Shown here: one piece after another, positions 15,748 to 24,889 of the stretch
Layout: each line of letters begins with the position of its first letter
Numbering within the stretch: position 1 is the first letter of the stretch
Source: Streptomyces morookaense
GTDB taxonomy: Bacteria; Actinomycetota; Actinomycetes; Streptomycetales; Streptomycetaceae
Length of the DNA: 64,000 nucleotides
Direction: 5' to 3'
Assembly (NCBI RefSeq): GCF_013030945.1
Contig: NZ_JABBXF010000010.1
Location: 186,001-250,000 of the forward strand
Notes under the pieces: model-generated
What the model was told of the DNA's origin: nothing
Seen by the model: only the letters and a program-made list of their open reading frames with translations
Databases searched by the model: none
Position numbers and translations under genes: made by a program

Positions 15748-15936
15748 ATGTCCATGCTCGACAAGCTCAAGAGTCTGCTGCAGGGCCACGAGGACCAGGC
15801 CCGGCAGGGGGTCGGCAAGGCGGGCGACGCCTTCAACGAGCGCACGCAGAACAAGTACCAGAGCCAGGTCGACACGGCACAGCAGAAGATCGACGAGCAG
15901 CTCGGCAACCGGCCCCCCACCGACGATCAGCCGTAG
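15748..15936 (+). CDS. MT0933-type antitoxin-like small protein
   Basis: The 62-residue hydrophilic protein is behind GAGGAGGA. It reads MSMLDKLKSLLQGHEDQARQ and GVGKAGDAFNERTQNKYQSQVD, the pattern of the MT0933-like antitoxin family (PF14013) common in actinobacteria. Mycobacterial members precede a toxin gene. Here the next gene is a convergent acetyltransferase, so no partner is evident. Many solitary streptomycete copies may have other roles. Confidence 0.75.
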   Translation: MSMLDKLKSLLQGHEDQARQGVGKAGDAFNERTQNKYQSQVDTAQQKIDEQLGNRPPTDDQP

Positions 15937-15948
15937 GCGGCACGGCGC

Positions 15949-16515
15949 TCACCACAGCTTGTCGATCACGCCCGGGTGGAGCGCGATGCGGCTGTTGCGG
16001 AAGGAGTCCGCGTTCCGCCGCGCCCTCTCCGTGAAGAAGGCGCCCAGGGTGATCATGTCGAACTCCGGGGCGTCGCTGGGCAGTGGATCCTCCGGCGTCC
16101 CGCCGATGAGCACGGTTCCCTCCAGCACGTCCCACCCCGCGCTCCCATAGAACCCGCGTAGCGAGCGGTCGCAGGTGAACAGTCCTACGTCCGCGCCGCG
16201 CGCGGCCATCTCCGCACGGGCGGCGGCCACGAGCTGCCGCCCGTGACCCTTGCCCCGCTGTGCCGCGCCGGTGACGACCGCGCTGAGACCGGACGCGCGG
16301 TAGGTGCGGCCGTCGTGGACGATGTCCTTGCTGAGGATGTCGAGCGTGGCCGGCACGGTCCCGTCCGGCGCGACGAGCAGCATCGCGACGGGCCGCAGGG
16401 CCGGGTCGTGCGGCCCACCGCCGGGCCAGGCCTGTTCGCGCAGCGCCTCGGCCTGCGCGAAGAGTTCCGCCGGTATCGCACCGTCCTCGTAGACGTGGAT
16501 GCGTACGTCGGTCAC
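15949..16515 (-). CDS. GNAT-family N-acetyltransferase
   Basis: The 188-residue protein has a GTG start behind AGGAGGGG. The acetyl-CoA loop reads AAQRGKGHGRQLVAAARAEM (about 85-104, Q/RxxGxG/A type). It is followed by ADVGLFTCDRSLRGFYGSAGWDVLEG, the usual alpha4-beta7 segment. The acceptor is not predictable. The promoter region at 16530-16557 holds CGAT repeated four times with 2-3 nt spacers, a possible operator. Convergent with the antitoxin-like gene. Confidence 0.85.
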   Translation of the reverse strand: MTDVRIHVYEDGAIPAELFAQAEALREQAWPGGGPHDPALRPVAMLLVAPDGTVPATLDILSKDIVHDGRTYRASGLSAVVTGAAQRGKGHGRQLVAAARAEMAARGADVGLFTCDRSLRGFYGSAGWDVLEGTVLIGGTPEDPLPSDAPEFDMITLGAFFTERARRNADSFRNSRIALHPGVIDKLW

Positions 16516-16628
16516 CGTCGATCCCCTCCTATCGATCGTCGATGTCGATTGTCGACCGGAGAGTAACCGAAATCCCCGGCTCCGCCCATGAGTTGTGACC
16601 GTCCGTAGTGGTCGCTCGTTGACCGGGC

Positions 16629-18983
16629 ATGCGAGGCCAATGGCGTTGGGCGGTCACGTGGACGGTCTGCGCCGTCGCGGCCGCCGGGCTGTTGCTGGTG
16701 TGGCGGCGGGGGTCGGGGAGCACGGAGGCCGTCACGTCGATGACGGGTACGGTCACCGGCCTGTTCGGCGCCCTCGCCGCCTGGGCCTGGCGTGGTGACG
16801 CCCGCCGCAGGCGCTCCGGCGAGGAGCAGGTCGCCGCGGCCGCCGAGGTGCTGGCCCGGCTGGTGCGGCGGCAGTGGGAGGAAGAGGCCGTCCTGCGGCA
16901 GCTGTTCGACCCGGCGCCGCTGCCGGTGGTGTGGGCGGACTGCGCCCTGCCCGGCGTCGGGGACCACCGGGAGCTCGTGGGCGACGCGGTGACGTGCCGG
17001 GCCGACCGGCCCGAGGAGTTGGCGGCGGCGTTCCGCGGCCTGGCCCGCCGCCGGCTGGTGGTGCTGGGTCCGGCGGGGTCGGGCAAGACGACGTTCGCGG
17101 TGCTGCTCGTCCTCGCGCTGCTGCGCACCCGCGGCCCCGGCGATCCCGTGCCGGTCCTGTGCTCGCCCGCCTCCTTCGACCCGGAGCGCGAGAGCGTACG
17201 GGACTGGCTGCGGCGGCGGATCACCGCGGAGTACCCGGCGCTGGCGGACACGGAGACGTACGGTGCGACGGCCGTCGACGACCTGATCGCCGAGCGCCGC
17301 GTGGTGCCCGTGCTCGACGGCCTGGACGAACTGCCGCCCCCGGGGCGGACGTCGGTGCTCGCCGCGCTGGACGACACCCTGCCCGCGGGCGCACCGCTGG
17401 TGCTGACGTGCCGCACGGACGAGTACCGCAAGGCGGTGACGGACATCGGCGTGCTGTCGGGCGCCGCGGTCGTCGAGCCGGCGCCCGTCCGGATCGCGGA
17501 CGCCCTCGCCCTGCTCCGGCTGGCCACGCCGCCCGGCGCACGCCAGCAGCGCTGGGACGCGCTGGCCGGGCGCCTGGCCCGGCATCCGCGGGGGCCCGCC
17601 GCCCGGGCGCTCTCCAGTCCGCTGATGGTGGCACTGGCCAGGGCCGTGTACGCGGACGACGGCGGGGATCCGGCCGAACTCGCCGACGCGCGGCGCTTCC
17701 CCACGCCCTCGGACGTCGAACACCATTTGCTGGACGCGCTCGTTCCGGCCCTGTACGGGCGCGCCCGTCGGCGGGACCCGGCGGGCGCCTTGGATCCGGA
17801 GCGGGCGCACGGCTGGCTGGCACGGCTCGCGGGCGGCCTGTGCCGGCGCGGCACGTACGACCTCGCCTGGTGGCAGCTGTACGGGTGGGTGCCGGCACTG
17901 GCCGGACCCTGGCGGCGCGCTGCCGTTTGGGGGTTGGTCACCGTCGTCTTTCTGTTGCCCTCCGCCGTGGGCGGGTTGCTGGTCCCGGGTGGCAATGCCT
18001 GGTGGCCGGTGCCCGCCGTCCTCCCGAGAGCCCTGGTCGTCATCGTGGTGCTGGGCATCGGCGGATCGTTCGTGGCCCGCAGCAGAATCGCCGGCCACCC
18101 GGTCGCCACGGCTTCGGTCCTCGCCCTGTGCGGCGGGCTGACGGCGGCACCGGCGGTTCTCAACGGCACCACCATGCGTCCTGCAGTGCTGGAGGTGTGC
18201 TTTCTGGCGTTCTGCCTGTGGCTCCCCCTCCTCGGCACGGGGCTGCCCGTACCTCCGCGGATGCCCAGCAGGAGCGCCGCCTCCTGGCGGCACACGCGCC
18301 GATGGCTGCCCGGCGCGGTCACCATGGTGACCGGCGTTGCGGTCATCAGCGGTGCTGCTTACACCGTGTACGCCACCGCGCTGGCCCACACGCCGGTTGC
18401 CTCGACGCGAACGTGGGCGTACGGCACCGGGGTGGGAGCGATTCTCGGCTCCGTGCTGGCGGCCCTGAGCTGGGTGCGCCGTCCGGTCAGTGCCGACGAT
18501 CCCGCCACGGCCGCCTCGTCCGTACGGGCGGACCGGCTCATCTCGCTGATCAGCGGGGTCGCATGTGCTGCCGCGTTCGTGCTGCCGAGTGCCTGCATCT
18601 GGGCATACGTCCCGCAGCACACCCCTGCGGGCACCCGCTCGCCCGGGGGCGGGCTCGCGGACATCGCGGCCATTGCCACGACGGGCCTCCTGAGTGGCGG
18701 CCTCATCGCCCTGGTCTTCGCCTTCGCCGCCCGCGCCTGGCCGCATTACACCCTGGCCCGGATCATGCTGGCGGCCCGCGGCCGACTCCCATGGCGATTG
18801 CAGACATTCCTCGCCGACGCCCACCGGCTCGGCATCCTGCGCCAAGTGGGCCCCGTCCACCAATTCCGCCACGCACGGCTGCAACACCGTCTCGCGGAAT
18901 GGGACGCACGGCTGCCGCGGCCGCGTTTCCAACCGGAACCGTCCGATTCACTTACTCCCGCGGCGCACGACCGTAACCTCTGA
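16629..18983 (+). CDS. Membrane-anchored NACHT-domain NTPase
   Basis: The 784-residue protein has two N-terminal hydrophobic segments (about 9-25, 40-54) and then a NACHT NTPase. Walker A is GPAGSGKT at 147-154, Walker B is VVPVLDGLDELP at 225-236 (the D-x-x-D-E form of NACHT), and LVLTCRTDEYRK is sensor 1. The second half holds roughly eight membrane segments and ends in LPWRLQTFLADAHRLGILRQVGPVHQFRHARLQ, a C-terminal module common in streptomycete NACHT proteins. Soluble bacterial NACHT proteins can be anti-phage. This membrane class is uncharacterised, so the function is open. No partner gene is attached. Confidence 0.85.
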   Translation: MRGQWRWAVTWTVCAVAAAGLLLVWRRGSGSTEAVTSMTGTVTGLFGALAAWAWRGDARRRRSGEEQVAAAAEVLARLVRRQWEEEAVLRQLFDPAPLPVVWADCALPGVGDHRELVGDAVTCRADRPEELAAAFRGLARRRLVVLGPAGSGKTTFAVLLVLALLRTRGPGDPVPVLCSPASFDPERESVRDWLRRRITAEYPALADTETYGATAVDDLIAERRVVPVLDGLDELPPPGRTSVLAALDDTLPAGAPLVLTCRTDEYRKAVTDIGVLSGAAVVEPAPVRIADALALLRLATPPGARQQRWDALAGRLARHPRGPAARALSSPLMVALARAVYADDGGDPAELADARRFPTPSDVEHHLLDALVPALYGRARRRDPAGALDPERAHGWLARLAGGLCRRGTYDLAWWQLYGWVPALAGPWRRAAVWGLVTVVFLLPSAVGGLLVPGGNAWWPVPAVLPRALVVIVVLGIGGSFVARSRIAGHPVATASVLALCGGLTAAPAVLNGTTMRPAVLEVCFLAFCLWLPLLGTGLPVPPRMPSRSAASWRHTRRWLPGAVTMVTGVAVISGAAYTVYATALAHTPVASTRTWAYGTGVGAILGSVLAALSWVRRPVSADDPATAASSVRADRLISLISGVACAAAFVLPSACIWAYVPQHTPAGTRSPGGGLADIAAIATTGLLSGGLIALVFAFAARAWPHYTLARIMLAARGRLPWRLQTFLADAHRLGILRQVGPVHQFRHARLQHRLAEWDARLPRPRFQPEPSDSLTPAAHDRNL

Positions 18984-19068
18984 CTCACCCCCCGTCATCT
19001 CCGGCCCGGACCGTCCCGGTAGATACCCGAACATCGGGGCCAAACGGACTGTCCGGCACTTGAACAGT

Positions 19069-19089
19069 CGATGACATTTCAAGTCATCG
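19069..19089. promoter_or_regulatory. Inverted repeat CGATGAC-N7-GTCATCG upstream of the protease
   Basis: Two 7-bp perfect arms lie 190 bp before the protease start in a 296-bp gap that otherwise holds only unassigned, less GC-rich sequence. It is a candidate operator for the protease gene; no factor is known. Confidence 0.4.
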
Positions 19090-19279
19090 CCATTACGGCC
19101 AAGTTCACCGCATAACGGATTCCTCGCCCCGCCCTTCGGATAACGGCGGATCACATCCTTGTTGCGCCCCTGCCAATGACGGGCAATCGATGGCACGCTC
19201 GAATCAATTCGCTCCTGCACCACTCCTGCATCAGGGCAGCCGACGTGGGCTGCCCCAACCCCCCTCATAGGAGACAGAG

Positions 19280-20899
19280 TTGAGAAGCGTCACCATCGCC
19301 TCCCGCAAGAACTCCCTGCGCGCCGCCGCGCTCGTCGCCTCCGCCGCCATGGTCGTCGTGGGCGTCCAGGCCGGCTCGGCCGGTGCCGCCTCCGGGAACC
19401 ATGACAGCGGCGGGCTGCCGCTCGCGCTGTCCGCGGGACAGAAGGCCTCGGCCGTCAAGGACGCACAGAGCTCGGCCTCCACGACCGCGGCGAAGATCGG
19501 CCTCGGCAGCAAGGAGAAGCTGATCGTCCGCGATGTCGTCAAGGACACGGACGGCACGGTGCACACGCGCTACGAGCGCACCTACGACGGCCTGCCGGTG
19601 CTCGGCGGCGACCTGGTCGTGCACGAGACGAAGAACGGCGCGCGCAGCGTGACCAAGGCGACCGACGCCGAGATATCCGTGCCCACCACGGACCCCCGGG
19701 TGGCGCCCTCCACGGCGAAGAAGAGCGCGCTGAGCGTCGCCGCCGACGCGCAGAACAGCAAGACCGACTCGCAGGCGCCGCGCAAGGTCGTCTGGGCCGC
19801 CCAGGGCAAGCCGGTCCTGGCGTACGAGACCGTGGTCAAGGGCGTCCAGAAGGACGGCACCCCGAGCAAGCTGCACGTCGTCACCGACGCGGCCACCGGC
19901 GAGAAGCTCTACCAGCACGAGTCCATCGAGACCGGCGAGGGCACCAGCACCTACAGCGGCAAGGTCCCGCTGACCACCACCAAGACCGCCTCCGGTTACG
20001 AGCTCACCGACGGCTCCCGCGGCGGCCACAAGACGTACAACCTGGCGCAGGGCACCGACGGCCAGGGCACGCTCTTCACCAGCTCCAGCGACGTGTGGGG
20101 CGGCGGCGCCCAGTCGGCGGCCGTGGACGCGCACTACGGTGCCGCGGTCACCTGGGACTTCTACAAGAACGTGCTCGGCCGCTCCGGCATCAAGGGCGAC
20201 GGCAAGGGCGCCTACTCCCGCGTCCACTACGGCGACAACTACGTCAACGCCTTCTGGGACGACGACTGCTTCTGCATGACCTACGGCGACGGTGAGGGCA
20301 ACTCCCACCCGCTGACCGCGCTCGACGTCGCCGCCCACGAGATGACCCACGGCGTCACCTCCGCCACCGCGGGTCTCGAGTACAGCGGCGAGTCCGGCGG
20401 CCTCAACGAGGCGACCAGCGACATCTTCGGCAAGGCCGTCGAGTTCTACGCGAACAACAAGTCCGTCCCGGCCAACTACTTCGTCGGCCAGCAGATCAAC
20501 ATCAACGGCGACGGCAAGCCGCTGCGCTACATGGACCAGCCCAGCAAGGACGGCCGTTCCAAGGACTACTGGTCCTCCAGCCTCGGCGGCCTGGACCCGC
20601 ACTTCTCCTCCGGCCCCGCCAACCACTTCTTCTACCTGCTGTCCGAGGGCAGCGGCGCGAAGAAGATCAACGGCTTCAGCTACAACAGCCCCACCGCCGA
20701 CAAGTCCAAGATCACGGGTATCGGCCGCGACAAGGCCATCAAGATCTGGTACAAGGCGCTGACCACGTACTTCACCTCCACCACCAACTACAAGGCGGCC
20801 CGCACCGGCACCCTGAAGGCCGCTGCCGACCTCTACGGCTCGGGCAGCACCGAGTACAAGACGGTCGCCGCCACCTGGACCGCGATCAACGTCAAGTAA
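19280..20899 (+). CDS. Secreted M4 (thermolysin-type) metallopeptidase
   Basis: The 539-residue preproprotein starts with TTG 19280 behind TAGGAGA. The signal peptide is about 1-37 (RKNSLRAAALVASAAMVVVGV, then AGAA). An FTP/PepSY propeptide (about 65-215) inhibits and folds the enzyme. The mature catalytic domain has VAAHEMTHGVT (zinc ligands His353 and His357, base Glu354) and GGLNEATSD (third ligand Glu377). No C-terminal P or PPC domain. It should act outside the cell as a neutral protease. A strong hairpin terminates the transcript. Monocistronic. Confidence 0.95.
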   Translation: MRSVTIASRKNSLRAAALVASAAMVVVGVQAGSAGAASGNHDSGGLPLALSAGQKASAVKDAQSSASTTAAKIGLGSKEKLIVRDVVKDTDGTVHTRYERTYDGLPVLGGDLVVHETKNGARSVTKATDAEISVPTTDPRVAPSTAKKSALSVAADAQNSKTDSQAPRKVVWAAQGKPVLAYETVVKGVQKDGTPSKLHVVTDAATGEKLYQHESIETGEGTSTYSGKVPLTTTKTASGYELTDGSRGGHKTYNLAQGTDGQGTLFTSSSDVWGGGAQSAAVDAHYGAAVTWDFYKNVLGRSGIKGDGKGAYSRVHYGDNYVNAFWDDDCFCMTYGDGEGNSHPLTALDVAAHEMTHGVTSATAGLEYSGESGGLNEATSDIFGKAVEFYANNKSVPANYFVGQQININGDGKPLRYMDQPSKDGRSKDYWSSSLGGLDPHFSSGPANHFFYLLSEGSGAKKINGFSYNSPTADKSKITGIGRDKAIKIWYKALTTYFTSTTNYKAARTGTLKAAADLYGSGSTEYKTVAATWTAINVK

Positions 20900-20942
20900 C
20901 CCCGCACCTCCTCACGAACGTCTGCGACACCCCCCACCCCGG

Positions 20943-20985
20943 CGCCCGTGCCCGCGCCGCCATCCAGGCGGCGCGAGCACGGGCG
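20943..20985 (+). terminator. Hairpin terminator after the protease gene
   Basis: A 19-bp stem with one mismatch (CGCCCGTGCCCGCGCCGCC) closes a 5-nt loop, 43 bp after the protease stop. No U-tract, as is usual for streptomycete terminators. Confidence 0.8.
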
Positions 20986-21012
20986 GCGCGTTTCGTACGT
21001 ACCATCGGAAGC

Positions 21013-21507
21013 GTGATCGACCTCGGCTACTCCCTCTCCCGCCGCTTCCCGGACCCCCCGCAGACGGACTACCGCACCGCCGGCGTGCACACCCTGCGGC
21101 ACGACCTCTTCTGCGGCGACGTCTACCTGGCCGACGTCAAGGCCGACCGGGAACTGTCCACAGCCTGGGGATGGGTGCCCGTGCTCGACTTCGCCTGGGC
21201 CCTGTGCGACATCGTCGAGCAGCTCGACCAGGACCCCCGCGGCAACCGCTCCGCCAAGACCCAGTTCGCCGAGCTGGACTTCACCGAGTCCACCGACTGC
21301 CTCGTCTTCGAGCGCCGCTTCGGCTGGGTCGACGTCACCGCCGACTGGGCCCCGGACGAGCCCCCGCTGACCTTCAACCACCGCGTCCTGCGCCGCGAGG
21401 CCCGCGACTTCCTGCACGACCTCACCGCCGACCTGACCGACATGCACGAGGGCCTCGCCGACAACCCCGCCGTCTGGGACCTGCTGGCCCGCTTCCCCCG
21501 GGTGTGA
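21013..21507 (+). CDS. Conserved hypothetical protein (164 residues)
   Basis: GTG 21013 opens a soluble acidic protein: MIDLGYSLSRRFPDPP, then YRTAGVHTLRHDLFCGDVYL and a helical C-terminus DFLHDLTADLTDMHEGLADNP. There is no signal, membrane segment or catalytic motif I recognise. It resembles streptomycete proteins of about this size with no assigned role. It is convergent with the pentapeptide-repeat gene, 9 nt away. Confidence 0.75.
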   Translation: MIDLGYSLSRRFPDPPQTDYRTAGVHTLRHDLFCGDVYLADVKADRELSTAWGWVPVLDFAWALCDIVEQLDQDPRGNRSAKTQFAELDFTESTDCLVFERRFGWVDVTADWAPDEPPLTFNHRVLRREARDFLHDLTADLTDMHEGLADNPAVWDLLARFPRV

Positions 21508-21516
21508 CAGCCCCCG

Positions 21517-22176
21517 CTACCCCTCCACCCGCACCCCGAGGTGCGCCGCGAACGCCGGTGCCAGGTCGAGGAGTTGGGCGGGGCTGACGACCGCCCCGGA
21601 CAGCCCCTCGATCCCCCGCGCGATGTCCAGCTCGCCGACCTCGCGCAGATCCACGTCCGTCATCCGCGCCCCCGTGAGATCCACGCGGCGCAGCACGCAG
21701 TCGCGGAAGACGACCCGCTCCAGCCGGGCCCCGGCGAAATCCGCCTCGGAGAGCACGCAGCCCTCGAAGAGGACGTCCTTCAGCACGGCCTCGCGGAAGT
21801 TCACATAGTCGATCTTGCCGCCGCGTATCGCCACCCGCTCCAGGACCGCGCCGTGCAGCTGCGCCCCGCCGAGCCGGGCTTCGCGCACCTCCACGTCGCG
21901 CAGCGACGCGCCGGCGAGCTCCGTGCCGACGCCGCGCACCGACTCCAGCACGCAGTCCATGAACCGCGCCCGGCCGAGGCGCGTCCCGTCCAGCACACAG
22001 CGGACCAGCGCGCAGTCCATGAAGCGGGCGCCCCGCCCGTCCTCCCCGCCGAGCCCCGTCTCCGCGAACTCGGTGCCTTCGTAGTCCCCTTCGGGCTCCA
22101 GCCCCACGCCCTCGTACGGCTGCAGCGCAGGCAGCCGCACGTCGGGAAGCCGGGGACCGGTCTTCTTCGCGCTCAT
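21517..22176 (-). CDS. Pentapeptide-repeat protein
   Basis: The 219-residue protein carries about 30 A(D/N)LXX-type units from residue 35 to 185, for example ARFMDCALVRCVLDGTRLGR, DFAGARLERVVFRDCVL and VDLTGARMTDVDLREV. These should build a right-handed quadrilateral beta-helix. Relatives include DNA-mimicking gyrase protectors (MfpA, Qnr), but most actinobacterial copies have no known role. It is divergent from the quinone oxidoreductase, sharing a 111-bp promoter region. Confidence 0.88.
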   Translation of the reverse strand: MSAKKTGPRLPDVRLPALQPYEGVGLEPEGDYEGTEFAETGLGGEDGRGARFMDCALVRCVLDGTRLGRARFMDCVLESVRGVGTELAGASLRDVEVREARLGGAQLHGAVLERVAIRGGKIDYVNFREAVLKDVLFEGCVLSEADFAGARLERVVFRDCVLRRVDLTGARMTDVDLREVGELDIARGIEGLSGAVVSPAQLLDLAPAFAAHLGVRVEG

Positions 22177-22214
22177 GCCTCCACGGTGACACGGGCCACT
22201 GACAACGGCCTTGA

Positions 22215-22232
22215 CCTCGATCTTGCTTGAGG
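22215..22232 (+). promoter_or_regulatory. SoxR-type operator overlapping a -35 element
   Basis: CCTCGATCTTGCTTGAGG is an 18-bp dyad with one mismatch to the CCTCAA-N6-TTGAGG form used by SoxR. It begins inside a TTGACC -35 box (22211-22216), and a weak -10 would lie about 19 bp on, the long spacing typical of MerR-family promoters. The quinone oxidoreductase starts 55 bp downstream. Confidence 0.7.
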
Positions 22233-22287
22233 TTGAACACTCGTGATCACCGGATCACCCGGCCCCCCTCCCGAGGAGCAACCCGAC

Positions 22288-23283
22288 ATGCGCGCTGTCC
22301 GCCTCCACGCCTTCGGCCCCGCCGAGAACCTCGTGTACGAGGAGACCGACACCCCCGAACCCGGCCCCGGCCAGGTCCGCATCGCCGTCGCCGCCTGCGG
22401 CGTCCACCTGCTCGACACCAGCCTGCGCGCGGGGGACGCGGGCGGCAGCCCCGTCCCGCTGCCCGAGCTGCCCACCGTCCCCGGCCGCGAGGTCGCCGGC
22501 ACCGTGGACGCCCTGGGCGAGGGCACCGACCCGCGGTGGCTGGGCCGCCGCGTCGTCACCCACCTGGGCACCGCCCCCGGCGGCTACGCGGAGGCCGCCG
22601 TCGCCGACGCGGAGCGGCTGCACGAGATCCCGGACGGGCTGGACGCCGACCGGGCCGTCGCCATGATCGGTACCGGGCGGACGGCGCTCGGCATCCTCGG
22701 CTTCACCGAGCTGTCCGCGGACGACGTCGTCGTCGTGACGGCCGCGGCCGGCGGGATCGGCTCGCTGCTGGTGCAGCACGCGAGGAACGCCGGAGCCACG
22801 GTCGTCGGACTGGCGGGCGGCCCGGCCAAGGTCGCGCGGGTCCGTGCACTGGGCGCCGGCATCGCCCTCGACTACACCGACGGCGGATGGGCCGAGCAGG
22901 CCCGTACGGCCCTGGGCGGGCGCGCCGCGACGGTCGTCTTCGACGGGGTCGGCGGAGCGGCCGCCCGGGCGGCGGTCGGCCTGCTCGGCGAGGGCGGGCT
23001 CCACCTCGTCTTCGGCTGGTCCGCGGGCGACGGACCGGCCGGGCCGGACCCCGAGGCGGACGCGCGGGGCATCGTGTCGCGCAGCGCCCTGGGTCCCGCG
23101 ATGCTCGAACGGTTCGGCGGGGGCATGGCCGGAATGCGGCAGCTGGAAACCCTGTCCCTGGCCCAGGCGGCGGCCGGTGCCGTGGTGCCGCTGGTGCAGT
23201 GGTTCCCGCTGCGCGAGGCGGCCGAGGCGCACCGGGCGCTGGAGACCAGGGGAACCGTGGGCAAGGTGGTGCTCCGCCCCTGA
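22288..23283 (+). CDS. Zinc-type/quinone oxidoreductase (MDR superfamily)
   Basis: ATG 22288, 8 nt after GAGGAG, fits better than the open-frame start at 22243. The 331 residues begin RAVRLHAFGPAENLVYEETD and have a GroES-like domain (to about 115). A Rossmann domain follows (VVVVTAAAGGIGSLLVQHARNAGATVVGLA, about 148-177). No Cys/His zinc ligands stand out, so it belongs with NADPH:quinone reductases such as QOR. The SoxR-like operator suggests induction by redox-cycling compounds, in keeping with quinone reduction. Confidence 0.88.
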   Translation: MRAVRLHAFGPAENLVYEETDTPEPGPGQVRIAVAACGVHLLDTSLRAGDAGGSPVPLPELPTVPGREVAGTVDALGEGTDPRWLGRRVVTHLGTAPGGYAEAAVADAERLHEIPDGLDADRAVAMIGTGRTALGILGFTELSADDVVVVTAAAGGIGSLLVQHARNAGATVVGLAGGPAKVARVRALGAGIALDYTDGGWAEQARTALGGRAATVVFDGVGGAAARAAVGLLGEGGLHLVFGWSAGDGPAGPDPEADARGIVSRSALGPAMLERFGGGMAGMRQLETLSLAQAAAGAVVPLVQWFPLREAAEAHRALETRGTVGKVVLRP

Positions 23284-23391
23284 AAGAACGGGTCAGGGAG
23301 GGGAAAAGGCCGCACCAAACCCGACAGGCACGGCACCTCCACCCGGCCTAGCCTGAAAGGCACGCACGTTTTCGGCCACCCAGGGGGTCGT

Positions 23392-24885
23392 ATGCGCGAC
23401 ACGGACCCGCCCTTCATACCCGAGCCCTCGTCCGCCCCCGGCCGTTGGTGGGCCCTGGTGATCATCGCCATGGCCCAGCTGATGGTCGTCCTCGACGCCA
23501 CGATCGTCAACATCGCCCTCCCCTCCGCCCAGCGCGCCCTCGGCATGTCCGACACCAGCCGGCAGTGGGTGATCACCGCCTACACCCTCGCCTTCGGCGG
23601 CCTGCTCCTCCTCGGCGGCCGCGTCGCCGACCTCGTCGGCCGCAAGCGCACGTTCATGACCGGACTCATCGGCTTCGCCGCCGCGTCCGCGCTCGGCGGG
23701 GCCGCGCACACCCCCGGCATGCTCTTCACGGCGCGCGCCCTCCAGGGCTCCTTCGCCGCGGTCCTCGCGCCGTCCGCGCTGTCCCTGCTGACGACCACGT
23801 TCACGGATCTCAGGGAACGCAGCAAGGCCTTCGGCATCTACGGCGCCATCGCCGGCGGCGGCGCCGCCATCGGACTGATCACCGGCGGCCTGCTCACCGA
23901 GTACCTCGACTGGCGCTGGTGCCTCTACGTCAACGTCCCCATCGCGCTCGTCGCCTTCACCGGTGCCGGCTGGCTGCTGCACGACCACCGGCCCTCCCGC
24001 GACGCCCGCCCGTCCCTCGACCTCCGCGGCGTCCTGCTCGGCTGCGGCGGCCTCGTCGCCCTCGTCTATGCCTGCAGCGAGGCCGAACCCCGCGGCTGGC
24101 GCAGCCCGTTGGTCCTCGGGCTGCTGAGCTGCGGCGCACTGCTGCTGACGGCGTTCGCGTGGTGGCAGACCCGGGCACCGAGCCCGCTGCTGCCGCTGCA
24201 CGTGATCCGCAACCGGAACCGGGCCGGGGCGTTCCTGACCATGGCGCTCACCGTCGTCGGCATGTTCGGCATGTTCCTGTTCATGACCTACTACCTGCAG
24301 GTCGTCCTCGGCTACTCCCCGGTCCGCACCGGCCTGGGCTTCCTGCCGCTGACCGGCGCCCTCGTCGTGTCCTCCACCCAGCTCTCGGCCCGGCTGCTGC
24401 ACCACCTGCCGCCGCGCATGCTGATGGTCCCCGGCACCCTGCTCGTCGCCGCCGGGCTCTTCCTGCTCGTCTTCCTGCCGGTCGAGCCCGCGTACGTCAC
24501 CCACGTCCTGCCGTCCGAGATCCTCGTCGGCCTCGGCATGGGTCTGGTCTTCATGCCCGTCATCGCCACCGCCACCGCGGGCGTGCCGCCGCGCGACTCG
24601 GGCGTCACCTCGGCGACCGTCAACACCTCGCAGCAGGTGGGCGGTTCGATCGGCACGGCACTGCTCAACACCATCGCGACATCCGCCAGTGCCTCGTACG
24701 GCGGCACCGTGAGACAGGGCATCGTGCACGGCTTCAACGTCGCCATCGGCTGGGGCTCCGGCATCATGCTGCTGGCCGCCCTCGTCGCCGGGCTGATGGT
24801 CACGGCACCGGCCCCGAAACACCAGGTCGCGGTGCGCAGCGCGGCGAAATCCAGTGGCATGTGCGACTGCCCGCCGCCATCCTGA
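23392..24885 (+). CDS. DHA2-family MFS drug exporter (EmrB/QacA type)
   Basis: The 497-residue protein has 14 predicted membrane segments. Motif D1 LDATIVNIALPSAQRAL follows the first segment (about 35-50), the loop 2-3 motif is GGRVADLVGRKRTFMTG (about 78-95), and segment 5 has the antiporter motif C (GAIAGGGAAIGLITGGLL). These mark a proton-coupled drug exporter. It is preceded by a 108-bp gap and followed 4 nt later by a GNAT gene, a pairing common in resistance or self-protection loci. Confidence 0.92.
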   Translation: MRDTDPPFIPEPSSAPGRWWALVIIAMAQLMVVLDATIVNIALPSAQRALGMSDTSRQWVITAYTLAFGGLLLLGGRVADLVGRKRTFMTGLIGFAAASALGGAAHTPGMLFTARALQGSFAAVLAPSALSLLTTTFTDLRERSKAFGIYGAIAGGGAAIGLITGGLLTEYLDWRWCLYVNVPIALVAFTGAGWLLHDHRPSRDARPSLDLRGVLLGCGGLVALVYACSEAEPRGWRSPLVLGLLSCGALLLTAFAWWQTRAPSPLLPLHVIRNRNRAGAFLTMALTVVGMFGMFLFMTYYLQVVLGYSPVRTGLGFLPLTGALVVSSTQLSARLLHHLPPRMLMVPGTLLVAAGLFLLVFLPVEPAYVTHVLPSEILVGLGMGLVFMPVIATATAGVPPRDSGVTSATVNTSQQVGGSIGTALLNTIATSASASYGGTVRQGIVHGFNVAIGWGSGIMLLAALVAGLMVTAPAPKHQVAVRSAAKSSGMCDCPPPS

Positions 24886-24889
24886 CGCC

